Part shown: positions 44,734 through 56,417 of the stretch, piece after piece
Position numbering within the stretch: position 1 is the stretch's first letter
Layout: each line of letters opens with the position of its first letter
Assembly: GCA_905221605.1 (NCBI GenBank)
Contig: CAJNDS010002128.1
Coordinates: 1-64,000, forward strand
Direction of reading: 5' to 3'
Length of the DNA stretch: 64,000 nucleotides
Origin: Symbiodinium natans
Lineage: Eukaryota > Sar > Dinophyceae > Suessiales > Symbiodiniaceae
Made by a program: the position numbers and the translations under genes
The notes under the pieces: model-generated
What the model was told of the DNA's origin: nothing
The model's input: only the letters and a program-made list of their open reading frames with translations
Database searches by the model: none

Positions 44734-45396
44734 CTATGATATCCATGAGTGACCGCTTGGTTCAGAATTTGCAGGCAGAGGTGGCCACAAAAACAGCCAA
44801 CGCAGGATGGCATTCTCGTCATTAGCATCCAGCACAGCCACTGCATCTCTCAGATCACATCTCCAGTCGCCTATGCAGCGTTTCAGAACCAGCAAGCGAT
44901 GAAGTTTGGCCGGCTCCAGCCATTCAACGTCATAGATTCCATCCATCGTCGAGCCTTCAGAGAGAAACTGGACTTCGATGAACCTTCCTCCATGCCTGGC
45001 TTCGACTCTGTCTGGAGGTTGGCTGAAGTCGCGTTTGCAATAGTTCTGCAGACACGGCCCGGGGGCATGGCCATCATGGCCATCGACAAAAGCAAGCTGC
45101 CAAACATGCACTGTACCTGAGGTACCTGCACCATCTTCCGAATGACTTACAGCCATCAGGAGATGCCTTTCCAGCTTCACTTCAACAACCAGTGAGAGTG
45201 CTTGCACAGCCTCGACGAGCTGCCACTGGTTCGACTGGTTCGACTGGCTCCCAGAAGTGAACACACGAACTCCGCCATCGGCCTCCAGAGTTGCAACCAA
45301 CCTGCCTCCAGCTTTGCCAGCTTTGCCAGCTTTGCCAGCTTTGAGATTGGTGATGTCGCAGCATAACAACTGAAAGTGGGATGTGATCTTACCCAA
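44734..45396 (-). CDS. WD40-repeat-like protein, large exon
   Basis: A 220-codon open frame whose first half has two WD40-like blades: GRLVATLEADGGVRVFTSG and, after a strand rich in Val and Leu, GTSGTVHVWQLAF, the latter ending in the typical V-W dipeptide. Between the start and the first blade is KAGKAGKAGKAGG, encoded by a 9-bp tandem repeat (CCAGCTTTG on the plus strand). The second half (FIEVQFLSEGSTMDGIYDVE, then WLEPAKLHRLLVLKRCIGDW) is less typical. WD40 propellers are scaffolds in many complexes, so no specific function is claimed. Only part of a propeller is here, so further exons are expected on both sides. The ATG at 45396 may be internal. Confidence 0.5.
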   Translation of the reverse strand: MGKITSHFQLLCCDITNLKAGKAGKAGKAGGRLVATLEADGGVRVFTSGSQSNQSNQWQLVEAVQALSLVVEVKLERHLLMAVSHSEDGAGTSGTVHVWQLAFVDGHDGHAPGPCLQNYCKRDFSQPPDRVEARHGGRFIEVQFLSEGSTMDGIYDVEWLEPAKLHRLLVLKRCIGDWRCDLRDAVAVLDANDENAILRWLFLWPPLPANSEPSGHSWIS

Positions 45397-45409
45397 ATCT
45401 GTGCCCGAT

Positions 45410-48240
45410 GAAGTCGACCAAACGCAAGCCTCGCGTCCTCAAGAGCACTTCGGCACGTAAGCTGTCCAGTCTGCTAGGCCCCAAACCCAATTAGTACCTC
45501 TAAGCCCAGCCTGTTGCACGCAAAACCCAGTTCGAAGGCGGCTAACTTGTTCTGATCGCTGCACCAATGGTGTGCACCAAAAGCTCTGGACTGGCAAACC
45601 CTGTACCTTTGCGCCATACCTGTGCTAATTAGGTCAGGTTACGGTGGGCTGGGCAAGTTAAGGCACTTGTCAGGTTAGGTTGGGCTGTACCCTATAGGTT
45701 AGGCTAGGACGACAAGTCCAAAAAAGAAGCAGGCGGAGAAAAAACTGAAGCCCTAAAGTTAAGGTCAGGTGGCCTTCTGTTTGTGCCCTGAACCCTCTTT
45801 TTATCTGAGCAGGGCACTGAACCCCAAACCCCAGACCGTACTTGGGTAGGAACAAACAAAACGACATCAATGCTCCTTCAACTTGGTAGGCCACAAAAGC
45901 ATCTCCATACTCCCATCGCGCAAGTAGCTGCTCCTCGCGCCTGGCAACGAACAGCATGTCACTTAAATGTCTGTGAAATCGCGTTCACAGCTCCAGCCTC
46001 TCCCAGCTGGAAGCAGAAACGACCTCAGTGAGTCATCCCCACTCTACCCAAGATTGCAAGGCCTGCTGGCAACAAGTAGAAAAGACCGACCGACCATTTG
46101 GGACACTCCAGGGTGTTGAAGGCAGAGTTCGGTGGAGTCTGGCAGTGCGGAACCGCTCGGGAGCACACGTAACTCTTTTCGAGAGATGCCAGATCAAATG
46201 CGTGGATCTGGACGCCAGCAAAAAGGAAGAGCATTGCTGCGACCTTCTGACACACTTTACTTTCTGTGTTCCATATGCTTGTCCCGCCTGTGGATGCACG
46301 TTTTTTGCAGTCAAGCAGCATGCTCTACGAACAGTCTCAGATCGTCCATGCAATCTCCCTGCTGGAGACCGGTTGGGGACCTGCGTTTGCACGTTGCCTT
46401 CTCATAGAAGCGCCACCGCTCCAAGTATAAGGACGTTGAAACACCAACGATGTCGTGCGTCGTGACTGGCACTACCTGGCTGGCAGCGGATGCTTTTGAG
46501 CGCATATTGAATGGCGAGAGCAAAGCCCCAGCAAGCTCCGCTATATAGGCCCGGCTAATCTGCTGAGAAGGTGCATCGAGAAAATCTGCCGGCCTGCAAA
46601 CCAAGCTCGACAAAACCCTGGAACTGGAAGGTCCGACTCCGAAGGGCAGATTGCACTGAATGCACTCTCCGATGCAAGTCCGAGGCTTCGTGGAGTCTGG
46701 GCCTGAAGTACCGGTGTGGGACAGGTGCTGTCGTCGTTGTCGGTATGATCCGAACATGCTCCTTTGCAAAGCGTCGGCTAACACGCGAGCGATCGCAAGC
46801 GACTGGCTCCGGAGTTGAAGCAATGTTTGACAGCCAGGACTCGGCGTCGCCGCAGAACAGCACCGTGTGCCCGCCTTGCACTAGTCGACAGTCGTCCTGG
46901 ACATGACATCATCACGCATGATATGGCATCATGAAGCATGATCAAGCTGCACACCTCTTGGGCTCTTCGATTCTACAAGAACCACGGCAAGCATTGAAAA
47001 TAGACGACACTTGCAAAGGCGAGATCGACCTTCTTCAAACTGATAGCGGAAGTGCTTCTCCACGCATCTGGCCCAACGCGACGCTGCAAGCAAGCAGGCG
47101 AAGAATCCTTAGGCTCGTGATGCTGGCTGTATTTTACTCCGTGGAAACCTGGGAGGTGTTTGAGATTCCGGCCATTCGGCCTGTATTCTTGGAGGAGAAG
47201 GATGGACTCAATCATTCATCTTTCATCTTTCACGTGAGATAAATCCAAGCGAGGCTCTAGCTGCCGATGAAATGCTCGCAAACGAAGGTAAAGCGAACGC
47301 CAACCTTCATCCATCAAGATGAAGAAACAATCGAAACATAACGCTCCATTTGTTTGGCTGCTTCGGACCGGAAGAGCTATGCCGGCGCCGATGTGAGCAG
47401 CTGAAGCCAGCTAGCCAACAAGTCAAAGGTCAGGACTTCGGTTATAGGCTTCCCTTGCTCACTTTGCTCTTACCATGAAGCTGCATGCATGTCATGATCC
47501 CCACTTCCCACAGAATGCAGGATATTGAAAGTTGAATGAAGCAACCACTCTTCTCCAGCGCCAGATATCTTAGGTACCTTGGCTTAGAAAGGGGAAAGCG
47601 GAGCAAAGGCAGCGGTTTGAGTCCTAGATTGGCCGAGCTGCTGTAAGCAAACAGCCCCGAAATCAGCCTCAGGGAGCACCACTTCTCGCATGTTCTTACT
47701 TGAGACCATCCCAGCCTGGCAGCGACCTGCCCAGTCGAAGGAGGATGATGGACCGGTCCACGTATGGCTAACACAGGACAGTATTCCAAGCGCCTGCAAC
47801 AGCAACACAGGGAACACTAAACTCTGTAGAACTGCATTGTCGAGATGCAATCGCCTCCGGATCAAGGAATGCAGTCAACAAGTATCCGGTCTCCTTCCAT
47901 GTCAACGAAAACAAATTGATGGCTGGGACTAGGGGTGGCATCACCTGTCCTGCAGTGCCTGGTCTTTCAAGTCATGATGTCGCCAGCTCCCAGGCATTGT
48001 CACAACCACACGCACTCACAAATCGTCTTGACTCATGACCATTGCTTCAAAAGCAAGCTTTGAGAATTAGTGGCTTCGAGAGTCGAGACACAAACGTCAC
48101 AGGCTAGAGCGAGGCTGAAAAGCAGGAGCGAAATTGAGTTCCTCGCCATGTCCCCACCTGCACCAGATGCTAAACACACTGTCACGGGCCCGACATAATA
48201 CAACATGATTACAATGATTACAACATGTGTTAGTGATAGT
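45410..48240. other. No firmly supported gene
   Basis: One weak minus-strand candidate near 46800-46880 encodes GGHTVLFCGDAESWLSNIAS. Another, near 46.4-46.55 kb, encodes AELAGALLSPFNMRSKASAA. Neither matches a family I know. A TTAGGTTAGG-like cluster (AGGTTAGGTTGGG, AGGTTAGGCTAGG) lies at 45630-45710. Confidence 0.35.
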
Positions 48241-48257
48241 GTTTCTTTCCGCTGACT

Positions 48258-48425
48258 CAGGTCTCGTCTGAAGGGGCGTGGCGGTAGTGTTCCCGTGGCA
48301 CGCTAGGGAAGACAGCAACCTCGGTGCCAAGCAACTTCTGCAAGTGTTCACAAGCGGTAGCACCGCACGCAACACTGACATTGAGAACATTTGGGAACCC
48401 AACCGTGTTTTCACAGCCACTCGTC
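48258..48425 (-). CDS. Candidate terminal exon, unknown protein
   Basis: The minus strand reads CENTVGFPNVLNVSVACGAT, then ACEHLQKLLGTEVAVFPSVP and REHYRHAPSDET before a TGA stop near 48250. The composition and helix-like periodicity are protein-like, and the stop could be the natural end of a gene. No family was recognised. Just upstream on the same strand is the GCA-rich tandem repeat at 48520-48585. Confidence 0.35.
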
Positions 48426-48519
48426 GAAGAAGGCGCATTTCTGTGGAACACGGTTCGCGTGGTGAAAAAAGGCATGGAACACCAGTGAAAGCGATCCAAA
48501 GGCCCCTCTCTAAGGCGCG

Positions 48520-48590
48520 CCTCACGGGCACTGCAGGTACTGCCACTGCAGGCGCTGCAGGCGATGCAGGCACTGCAGGCTGCGTCACCT
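48520..48590. repeat. Short CACTGCAGG-type tandem repeat
   Basis: Imperfect copies of a 9-bp unit (CTGCAGGCA / CTGCAGGCG and variants). A separate triplet of GGCCGATCCCT lies at 48682-48718. Confidence 0.85.
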
Positions 48591-48729
48591 TGGCAAGCAT
48601 GAGAGCCTATGCTGGTTTGACATCGTTTAACATCCCAAAAAGACATGAGTCTGGATGGCGTCATCAGGCTGCTACAGCGTGCTGGCCGATCCCTGGCCGA
48701 TCCCTGGCCGATCCCTGGTAAGGTTTCCA

Positions 48730-50420
48730 TAAGTCCGTTGGCCGGAGAACTAGTTTATGTCTCTGCGGGCGCGTCGAGCCTCTGCAACTCTAAACGTCTT
48801 AGGTAGCCTAGTGGGCCTAGTTACTAGTTCGTGGGAGGTGCCTTGCCTCCTGAATGCAGATTAAGAGAAGAGAAGGGCAAGACCTCTGCTCGAGGGGGAG
48901 GATGCCAAAGAAACGGAAAGATGAACATCACGAACAGAATTCCCACGGTTTCAAGCATGACCGAACATAAGAAAGCATGTGGGCATGCAACGTTGGTTGG
49001 CTCTTGCCGCCCCATGAAGCCATGCCAGGCAAGGCTTGGACTATTCTCTGATTGTTAGCAAGGCACATCGACTTGGCCAGATCTCCCCTCGTCCATTTCC
49101 CACACATCCGCAACGGAGGGTCGGCGTCTGTCAGAAGGAGGCAGCTGGGATCGAAAGCTCGACTCAACACGAAACAACACAGCCAAAGCATAACCCAGCA
49201 GCACCGACAGGACATCGGTCGCCTAGATGCAATGTAGGGCTGCGCCGAGGGGCGCAAGTGAGGTGGAGCCTCGGGGACGCAAAAGGGACGGGCGGAAATA
49301 AACAACTGTGCAACACTGCCAGGACCAAGCTGCGAGCTGACATGTTGAAGCCAAGGATGCAGCAACGTCAGGCATAAAGTTGATTGCAAAATGCTGGATC
49401 TCTGAACACCCCCAACTCTCGGACGGCACGGCCTCGTGCAGAATCAAAGCTAATGTGTGCAGGTTGAGGCTGGAGTACTTCATTCTTTGTGTTTCATTCT
49501 TCTGCGTCTTCCATTTGGGCAAAGCGGCAGCTTTGGCAAGACTTTGCACGTGCCGTGAGTTAGCAGCACGTATATCAAACAACTGTACAGATGCCACATG
49601 CCGCAGCATATCATCAGATGTCCGACCAACAAAACTGGTGTGAGCGCCTTTTCCTGCGGTTAAACGACGGTCGCACTTGCCGGCTGGTGCCATCGCGCTG
49701 GTGCCGCTCCCACAGTCTCTAGATGTCAATCTCTGGTTCCTGACGTGCACGAGAAGATAGGAAACCCCCTCGCGACTCAGACAACGCCATGACGCCACAA
49801 CGCCACAACACCACCACATCACCACAACAACACAACGCCGCAACAAACCACAACACGCAAGCGCACTGACTCAGGACTTCGCCATGTCTAGAGCATCTTG
49901 AAGATCTTCAACACCAGCTGCCGCTGCATCCCTTCCTTCTAGCTGCATTACCTTCTGTCCGTCCTGAAAGATGACGACCTGAGAGCACAAACATGTACTG
50001 CACAGAGACAGGGAATGTCAAGAAGTCCAGGATGCTAGCAAGCTGCAGCTGGGAGCGCACCCAGTTGAAGGCTTTCCACGACTCCTCTGCACGCAGCTCT
50101 TGGAGCTCTCAGAGCTTCCCGACAAGCAGCTCCTGGCATCCTGCCGGCATCCAGCGTGAGGACTTGCATCTGCCCACCTGCACGATGTTGGCCAATAACG
50201 CAGACATGTCTTCACCATCACATTCCCTCTTACTTTGTCACTCTTTGTCCCACCAAGTTCGCGTCGAAGAAGCTGCAGCGTGCCATCCAAAGCCATCGAA
50301 TCCTGTTCCCACCTTCCTGAGCGCACACACTGTGCTACCTACCATGTCTGAGGGCAGGCTGGCATCAATTGTTGCGGACCATTGCGCTGCATAGTCACGT
50401 TCTGTACATCCGCATTCAGC
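48730..50420. other. No supported gene
   Basis: Contains a CAACA/CCACAA-rich simple stretch at 49785-49860. No coding motif was recognised. Confidence 0.45.
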
Positions 50421-50433
50421 GGATCTTCGGCGC

Positions 50434-51171
50434 TCACCACGTGTGTGACGCAATCTTGTCAAAAGATGCCGCCCACGTGACAATGCGTCGGAAGCGTTTC
50501 AGTCGCCGCTTCTCCCGAACAGGGAGCAGTGCAGAACTGTCTTCTGAGCTAGCCAGAGCTTGATCAAAAAGACTGAATTGATCTGCGTGACACCGCACGA
50601 AGTTCTCCGTTACAGACAGCGATGCCTCCAAGTTCTCTACAAAATGAGGCCATCTGGGAGGTGCGTACACAACATCACCTGCCTCCAAGATTAACTCTGT
50701 GTACGGGTGGCGCAGAACCGAGACATCTTTCATGTATTCTGGATAGACATGCCGTAGATGATCAGGGTCACTCAGGTCAGCATGCAGGTCGTGGAGCAGC
50801 TCAGGAGCAAAGAATACAAACCTTTTCTGACCTTCCAAGCATGCATTCCATGCAGCACTACCAACGGGATCCACATGCAGTCGCGAGTAGCTGTTCTTTG
50901 GCCCAATGAAGAGCCAACGGAAATAGAAAATGAATTGCAGCAAGGGTGGTGCAAGATATCGCAAGCTTCGCCAGCGTGTCAAGAAGTCATCAGCCGTTGA
51001 CAAGAAATCTGGGCGCCGGAAGTCGTTCAGCAAGTTATCGAATGGGGGCTCATACAGAACCTGGCTTGACCAGTACAACAAGGAATCGGCAGAGGCTGCT
51101 TGCATGCCGCTGAGGTAATTCTTGACCGACATGGTTTCCGTGCGAGGCCCATTCGGAGAAAGTTGGGTCAT
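50434..51171 (-). CDS. JmjC-domain (cupin, Fe(II)/2-oxoglutarate) protein, large exon
   Basis: JmjC proteins are Fe(II)- and 2-oxoglutarate-dependent dioxygenases that hydroxylate proteins or demethylate histones. The exon gives 245 residues with most of the cupin core: RWLFIGPKNSYSRLHVDPVG carries the iron-binding H99 and D101, and EAGDVVYAPPRWPHFVENLE carries the third ligand, H176. The Thr-Met-Ser of the opening TETMSVKNYL fits the strand before a JmjC core. The overall pattern is closest to JMJD6-like and other short JmjC hydroxylases, so hydroxylation is more likely than demethylation; this is inference. A strong donor (ACGTG, then GTGAGC) lies at the end, and the stop there is probably intronic. 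The ATG at 51171 may be internal to a longer exon. The next exon was not placed with confidence. Confidence 0.85.
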   Translation of the reverse strand: MTQLSPNGPRTETMSVKNYLSGMQAASADSLLYWSSQVLYEPPFDNLLNDFRRPDFLSTADDFLTRWRSLRYLAPPLLQFIFYFRWLFIGPKNSYSRLHVDPVGSAAWNACLEGQKRFVFFAPELLHDLHADLSDPDHLRHVYPEYMKDVSVLRHPYTELILEAGDVVYAPPRWPHFVENLEASLSVTENFVRCHADQFSLFDQALASSEDSSALLPVREKRRLKRFRRIVTWAASFDKIASHTW

Positions 51172-51189
51172 CCTCGTCGGAAGACGTTG

Positions 51190-52280
51190 AACCTCACAGC
51201 TCAGACATGCCTCTGCTTGGAATCTGCAGAATCAGAGCTGGGGTGCTCGCTGTGATTGGCACATCTGCATAAGCTGCGCCGATCCTTAGGCAACCGCTTT
51301 CAGGCTCGCTAGCCTTTTTTGGCGTGTTGCTGTCGCAAACGTGTCTGCGTCTGCACATAGCGAACACCCTGAGCGCGGCATTACAGGGCACGGACAGATT
51401 GAGGTCTAGGCGTTTTTTCAGGAGTCCAGCGCTGGGGACTGGGCCTGGCTTGGTCCTAGAGCAGATCCTGCAGCACCCCACCACTTCACCAGCCTCCCAG
51501 CAAGTTGTCAACGAGTCAACAAGTCACATCTTCGCATTTTCGGCTTTTCGCGACGAAATTTGGTTCACAAATGCCGTTGACACCGTGAATCTGTACTGCC
51601 ACTGGCGCCGTTGATGGTGTGTGACGCCGTGGGTGTGGCGACGCCGTGCGACGCCGTGCGACGCTGTTGATGCCGTTCGCGTGTCTTCGCATCTTTGCAT
51701 GGAAAGCCGCGTCATCGCGGGGAAAGAAACAAAAGTCTTCATTTCGCGTCTTCGCATGGAAAGTCACGTATTCGTGTTTTAACGTCTTCGCCCCACAAAG
51801 TACACACCCCCACGGACATCAATGGCAGGAGGCGGCAGATTCTTGGGTTTTCTTACTTTTGCAAGCCATTTGAAAAGTCATGTGCCGCAAGCCTTCAATC
51901 GCCTGCCTCTGGCTACAAAGCTTCTGGCACCAGCTTTGCAGTCTAGCAGCGCAACTTATTCACTAACAGTATGTAACAGTAAGCAACCGCCCCTGAACGC
52001 TCTCTGTGCAAAATCACTTTCTTAGGTCCACGTGTCGCGGAAAGTCGCCACTCTGCTGGGAAAAGTGACCTGGCAGCGCCGCGAAACAGTTGCGGCCGGG
52101 TCCAATCCATTGAAGGGCCGCTTGGTGGATGTCCAACCGCCACGGATTAGGAGGCACAGCAACTCAGACCTATTAAGCAAGCAGCTGCAGGTTACAGTGG
52201 TCCTGTAAGCGAAGATGCCATGCTGATCGCTCCAGTACGACTAAACGTGGTCACCCAGTACCGACCGAACTGCTACCCCT
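51190..52280. other. No supported gene; GACGCCGTGC and TCTTCGC simple repeats
   Basis: A short CGACGCCGTG tandem occurs at 51626-51672, followed by several copies of GTCTTCGCATNNNNGGAAAG up to about 51790. No coding motif was recognised. Confidence 0.5.
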
Positions 52281-52286
52281 GACAAA

Positions 52287-52368
52287 GCTCTGCTGAGAAG
52301 TCGTCATGATGACTAGAATAGCCCTGAAAAATGCTCTGCTGAGAAGTCGTCATAATGACTAGAATAGC
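52287..52368. repeat. Tandem duplication, 46-bp period
   Basis: Two copies of a 36-bp segment containing CTGAGAAGTCGTCATGATGA, at 52287-52322 and 52333-52368, with one difference (ATGATG against ATAATG). Each copy contains CGTCATNATGACTAG, which is partly palindromic. Confidence 0.92.
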
Positions 52369-52379
52369 GTTCTAACGTT

Positions 52380-53640
52380 GACCATATAGGCGGCCGAAAG
52401 GCCGAGACAGGTGCTTGAGTCAATATGGCCCCGGGCGAGAGAAAACTGTCCTTGCATCAATAGACTCAGCACAATGCTTCAAAGATTCCGCTACCGAGGA
52501 CACCAAGCAGCAGAACGTCCTCCATTTGCACGGTCAATTCCAGTTCCTGTCGGTGCGCAGTGCACAATGTGGCACAACGTTCGCTCGGCATTTGAGACAA
52601 CCAAAAGAAATCGAACTCCCTGTCGCACACCCTTCGTCTCGGTAACTGTAACCACCCGTAACCGCAGGCACCACCGGGTGATCTTCCCTCGAATGCTGCA
52701 ACGAAGACGGTCCTCCAAGCTGCTGACTTCTGCATCCAATCCAGTGTCGTCTGGTGAACAGCAAAAACGTCCAGCGCAATCCCGACAAAAACGTTCCCAA
52801 AAAACATGATTTGGCTGTTTGCTTGATGCGTGCCTAAGAGCTCCACCAACCCCAGTGCCGCAGCTGCCGCATCCTCCAGCTGAGCTAAGCTCGCAGACCC
52901 CTCAAATCGACCTGTCTCCGCACCTCAGCCGCATCAGCCGCAAGGCACCACAAACTCTTGCAGACTCTTGCCCAGTCTCGATGAGATTGTGAGTCTTCTA
53001 AGGCCTCAGCCATTCTTGTAAAAGATTACCGTTGGGAGGCCTTCGACACCTAAGGCGGTTGCCTGCCGAACGGCCGACATCAACAACTTCAATTGAGCGA
53101 GGCTCTCCAATTGCTTCGGCAGACAATGCTACCAGCTTACCGGACACTGCAAAAAAACGACCGACAACTGACGACATACTGGTTCAGCACCGAGCAAGGA
53201 CTGCATTCCAACGCAAAGTCCCGACAAGCATGTTCCTCATGCCAAAGCTGCTTGGCTGCATCATGCTGCATCACGGAGTGTTCAGCACGGGCACGCTTTC
53301 GTTTGTTCCACGCTGCGACTCGAGATCTTTAAGCGCAAAGGGCAGCAGCGCGCATTTATCGCTCGGGAGGCTTCCATGGTCGCCACCACGGCAATCCCGA
53401 GCAGAGAAGGTTGGTTGACATGCGGTGGCGGCTGGCATGACAGGCAGGGACACCAAGAAGAAAGTCACATGGTAAAGGCAGCAGAGGGCGGTATTGTGCT
53501 GACATGTTCTTGTGCGGGGTGCCCAGGATCAAGTTGCGAGCGTAAAAGGAATGTGCAAATAAGAATTTGGGAGCCAGGAGATAGGTAAGCATAGTGAATA
53601 TGGTAATCAAAGAGCTCCACTCAGGCGTATTGTTTGAAGC
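52380..53640. other. No supported gene
   Basis: No recognised coding motif; ORFs on the two strands mirror each other. Confidence 0.45.
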
Positions 53641-53645
53641 CGGGC

Positions 53646-53659
53646 GGGGGGGGGGGGGG
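53646..53659. repeat. Poly-G run
   Basis: Fourteen uninterrupted G residues. Confidence 0.95.
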
Positions 53660-53793
53660 ACCCTTCAATTGACTGGCCGGAAGGAGAGGGTGTCAAGAAG
53701 GGCATCTGTGATGGCGCAACCCCAACCAGCCGGGCTATCACAATACATGAGCGACTGCCAAAACTGGCTCGAGGTGCTAATGGACGCAACAAG

Positions 53794-53966
53794 AGGGGTG
53801 TCGCTTTTCAAGTGTTCCCATCGTTTTACAGGGTTTTAGCATCAATCATCCACGCTTGATGTTTGTAGGTGTCGCTTTGGGAAAAAATCACGGCTATGGC
53901 ACACCCAACGGTTCATTAACCTAGGGGTGTCGCTTTTCAAGCGTTCCCATCGTTTTACAGGGTTTT
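53794..53966 (+). repeat. Direct repeat pair, 44 bp, 129 bp apart
   Basis: A 44-bp segment beginning AGGGGTGTCGCTTTTCAAG occurs at 53794-53837 and 53923-53966, with one difference (AAGTG against AAGCG). Both end in TTTTACAGGGTTTT. The repeat is non-coding as far as I can see. Confidence 0.9.
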
Positions 53967-53969
53967 GGG

Positions 53970-56350
53970 CATTCGTGTCCACCCCTTACTTAATTGAATG
54001 GCTGGAGGTTTTGGCGCTTGCTCACATAATTCTATTCTTTGAGCAAAACCATCAATACAGGCAAACATGTGAGAGGAAGGGATTGCCAGTTTCTGCAAGA
54101 AGGGAAAAGTTGCTAAGCTGAAATTAACCGCAAGAGGGCAGGTACTGATTGGAGGCGGTGCTATTAAAGTAGTCCAGGCAGGGATCCAGGGCCATCCATC
54201 GGGAGACGTCGGTACAGTGCAGGAGATGGTCCTCACGGGTAAGTTCCTCATCGGTGCCCTTGTGCTGGCAAGGGAAAGTGAATAAGTCTGGTGAAGAACG
54301 AGGCCATGATACGACAGAAAGTCTAGCAAAAGAAACAGCACTGTCTTGTTCGGGAGCTTGGGGCGGCCCACAGCTTCAAGGCCGATACAATCGTGCTGAG
54401 GTGTGGGTCAAAAATCTATGGTTGCCGGCTAGTATGACATCAAAACCGAATGCGGGAATCTCTTCAATCGCTGGCAGTCTTCGTCTGCAACTTCCACGGG
54501 GCTGGGATCATACAAGTTGAAACAAGTGTTTTGTTGAAGAAACCATACAGAATGCCGAGAACTAGGCCCACGTGACATGAGAATTTCCCGCATTTCCAGT
54601 AAGCTATATAGTGCATGTACGAATGAGTAAAGAGACTGCACAAGAAAATCACTACATTTGATGCACAACATGCATTGTGGAGGACTGCGAGGCCTGTTTG
54701 GACAGTAGGTGCGCTCCCCCTCACCGACCCCCAGTGAGAAAATTGAAAGCCACGGCTTTCACGACCAAAGACCTGAAAGTACAAATCTGCAGCTTCCATT
54801 TGGGGCCTTCAAGCTGAGACATGGAATGTTGTCACAAAGACCGACGTGGGTTGTGTGACACACTGATTGACCTTGAGCATTCACGTTCTGTTGGGGCGAA
54901 GCCCAGATAAAGACGGCAACCATGACCCACCGCTAAGCATCACCGATGGCGCGATTGCCCCTTCCACAAGGATACTAAAGTTTACGAGGGGGTCAAATCC
55001 TCCCATGTGCTGCTCGACATCCAGAACGAAGCATTGTATCAAAGTGCTTGGCGCCCCAAACAAAGAAGAGCGCAATGCAGGACAGGAGACGCCAAACCTT
55101 GGCCAAGAACGTAATGCATCTTTGCAAGACGATGAGGAACTCAAGTTCCGACACTTTTTTTGAGAACGACAGTGAAGAAAGCACTCGGTGCAGACCAGCC
55201 GTTTTCTTGGTGGTAAAGCGGCACGGACGACGAGGTCAACACTCCGAACACGCATAGTTATCCCGGCAGGGTGTGGTGCCCTTGGCTTGGTTCCATGCCT
55301 GCGCAACACGTGAAGGCTTCCGAACGGGCCCATGAAGACAATTCCCCACAAGGCCGAGGAGGTATGTATGCTCTGGACCAGGAGTCAGAATCTCTGCCAT
55401 CGAAAGCAAACTATGTGCGCTGCGGCTTCTCTTCCGGCCAAAATTGCGAGAAGTTTTCCCTTGGTTCTCCACAACCTTTTTGCAGATTGTCTTGCTGCAA
55501 GATTTCCGCTGGTTTCGCAGTGCACCGCTTGGGGTTTACAGTGTTAAAGGGTTACGACTCTCACAGTCACATACAGTCACGCAATATTGATGTTTCTCGG
55601 GTACTTCGCGGGATGTCGACTCACAGTCGCGCAAGGCAAACGAGCCTTTTGGGGGGTTTCGTTTTCGTTTGGGATGTAGGCCCAATGCAGGCATTACGAT
55701 AGGATTTTAGGGTTCAATGGTTTGTGTAGAACTGTATAACCAGGGTTTGGGTAGAAAGGGGCTTGTTGGGGTTGACCACAGTCATGGACAAGGTGGGGTC
55801 TGCCCTCATGAGCTGGGCCTCTGCCTGTGGTCCCACTGCTGCCGACCTCTAAGAATTCAAGGGGGCTCAGCTGGAGTCTCGCCCTCGAATTTGGAGCCCG
55901 AAATCTGCCAGAGCATGGAGGCTTGGCCTGTGGAGCTGCGCCTTGAGCCCTGAACACTCTCGCGGTAAAGCGCTTCAGCGGCTCGACAGAAAAGCTTGGT
56001 CGCTAGAGGCACTTCGGCCTTCGCCTCTCGGGATGTCCTCATGTATGCAAAGAGAAGACAATGCAAAACCGGTCTGGTGGCAAATCCTCGCAAAGGATTC
56101 TTGAGGCACAAGGTCAGCCGAAACGGCGTGTCGCGACAGCATCCTCTTTGAATCTCTACAGATCCTTACAACACCACCATTCCGTCACATTCAGACACAT
56201 TCACACATTCAAACACATTTCAGTTTAAACCCCAAGTAAATCATACATAAGGTCAAGGAGCCGCCTCCCCTCCTATCCTTCCAATGGTGCTCATGCTTAT
56301 GGCTTGCCCCACAACAAGGGGCATCATCACTACAGCGTTGCTCGGCGTAT
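53970..56350. other. No supported gene
   Basis: No recognised motif. The 3' exons of the thioredoxin-like gene should lie in the right-hand part on the minus strand but were not identified. Confidence 0.45.
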
Positions 56351-56417
56351 TGCTCTGGTAGTTCCATCGTATGATCTCGTCGTGACTCCTGCCTTGGTGG
56401 TGTGTCGGTCACTGTCC

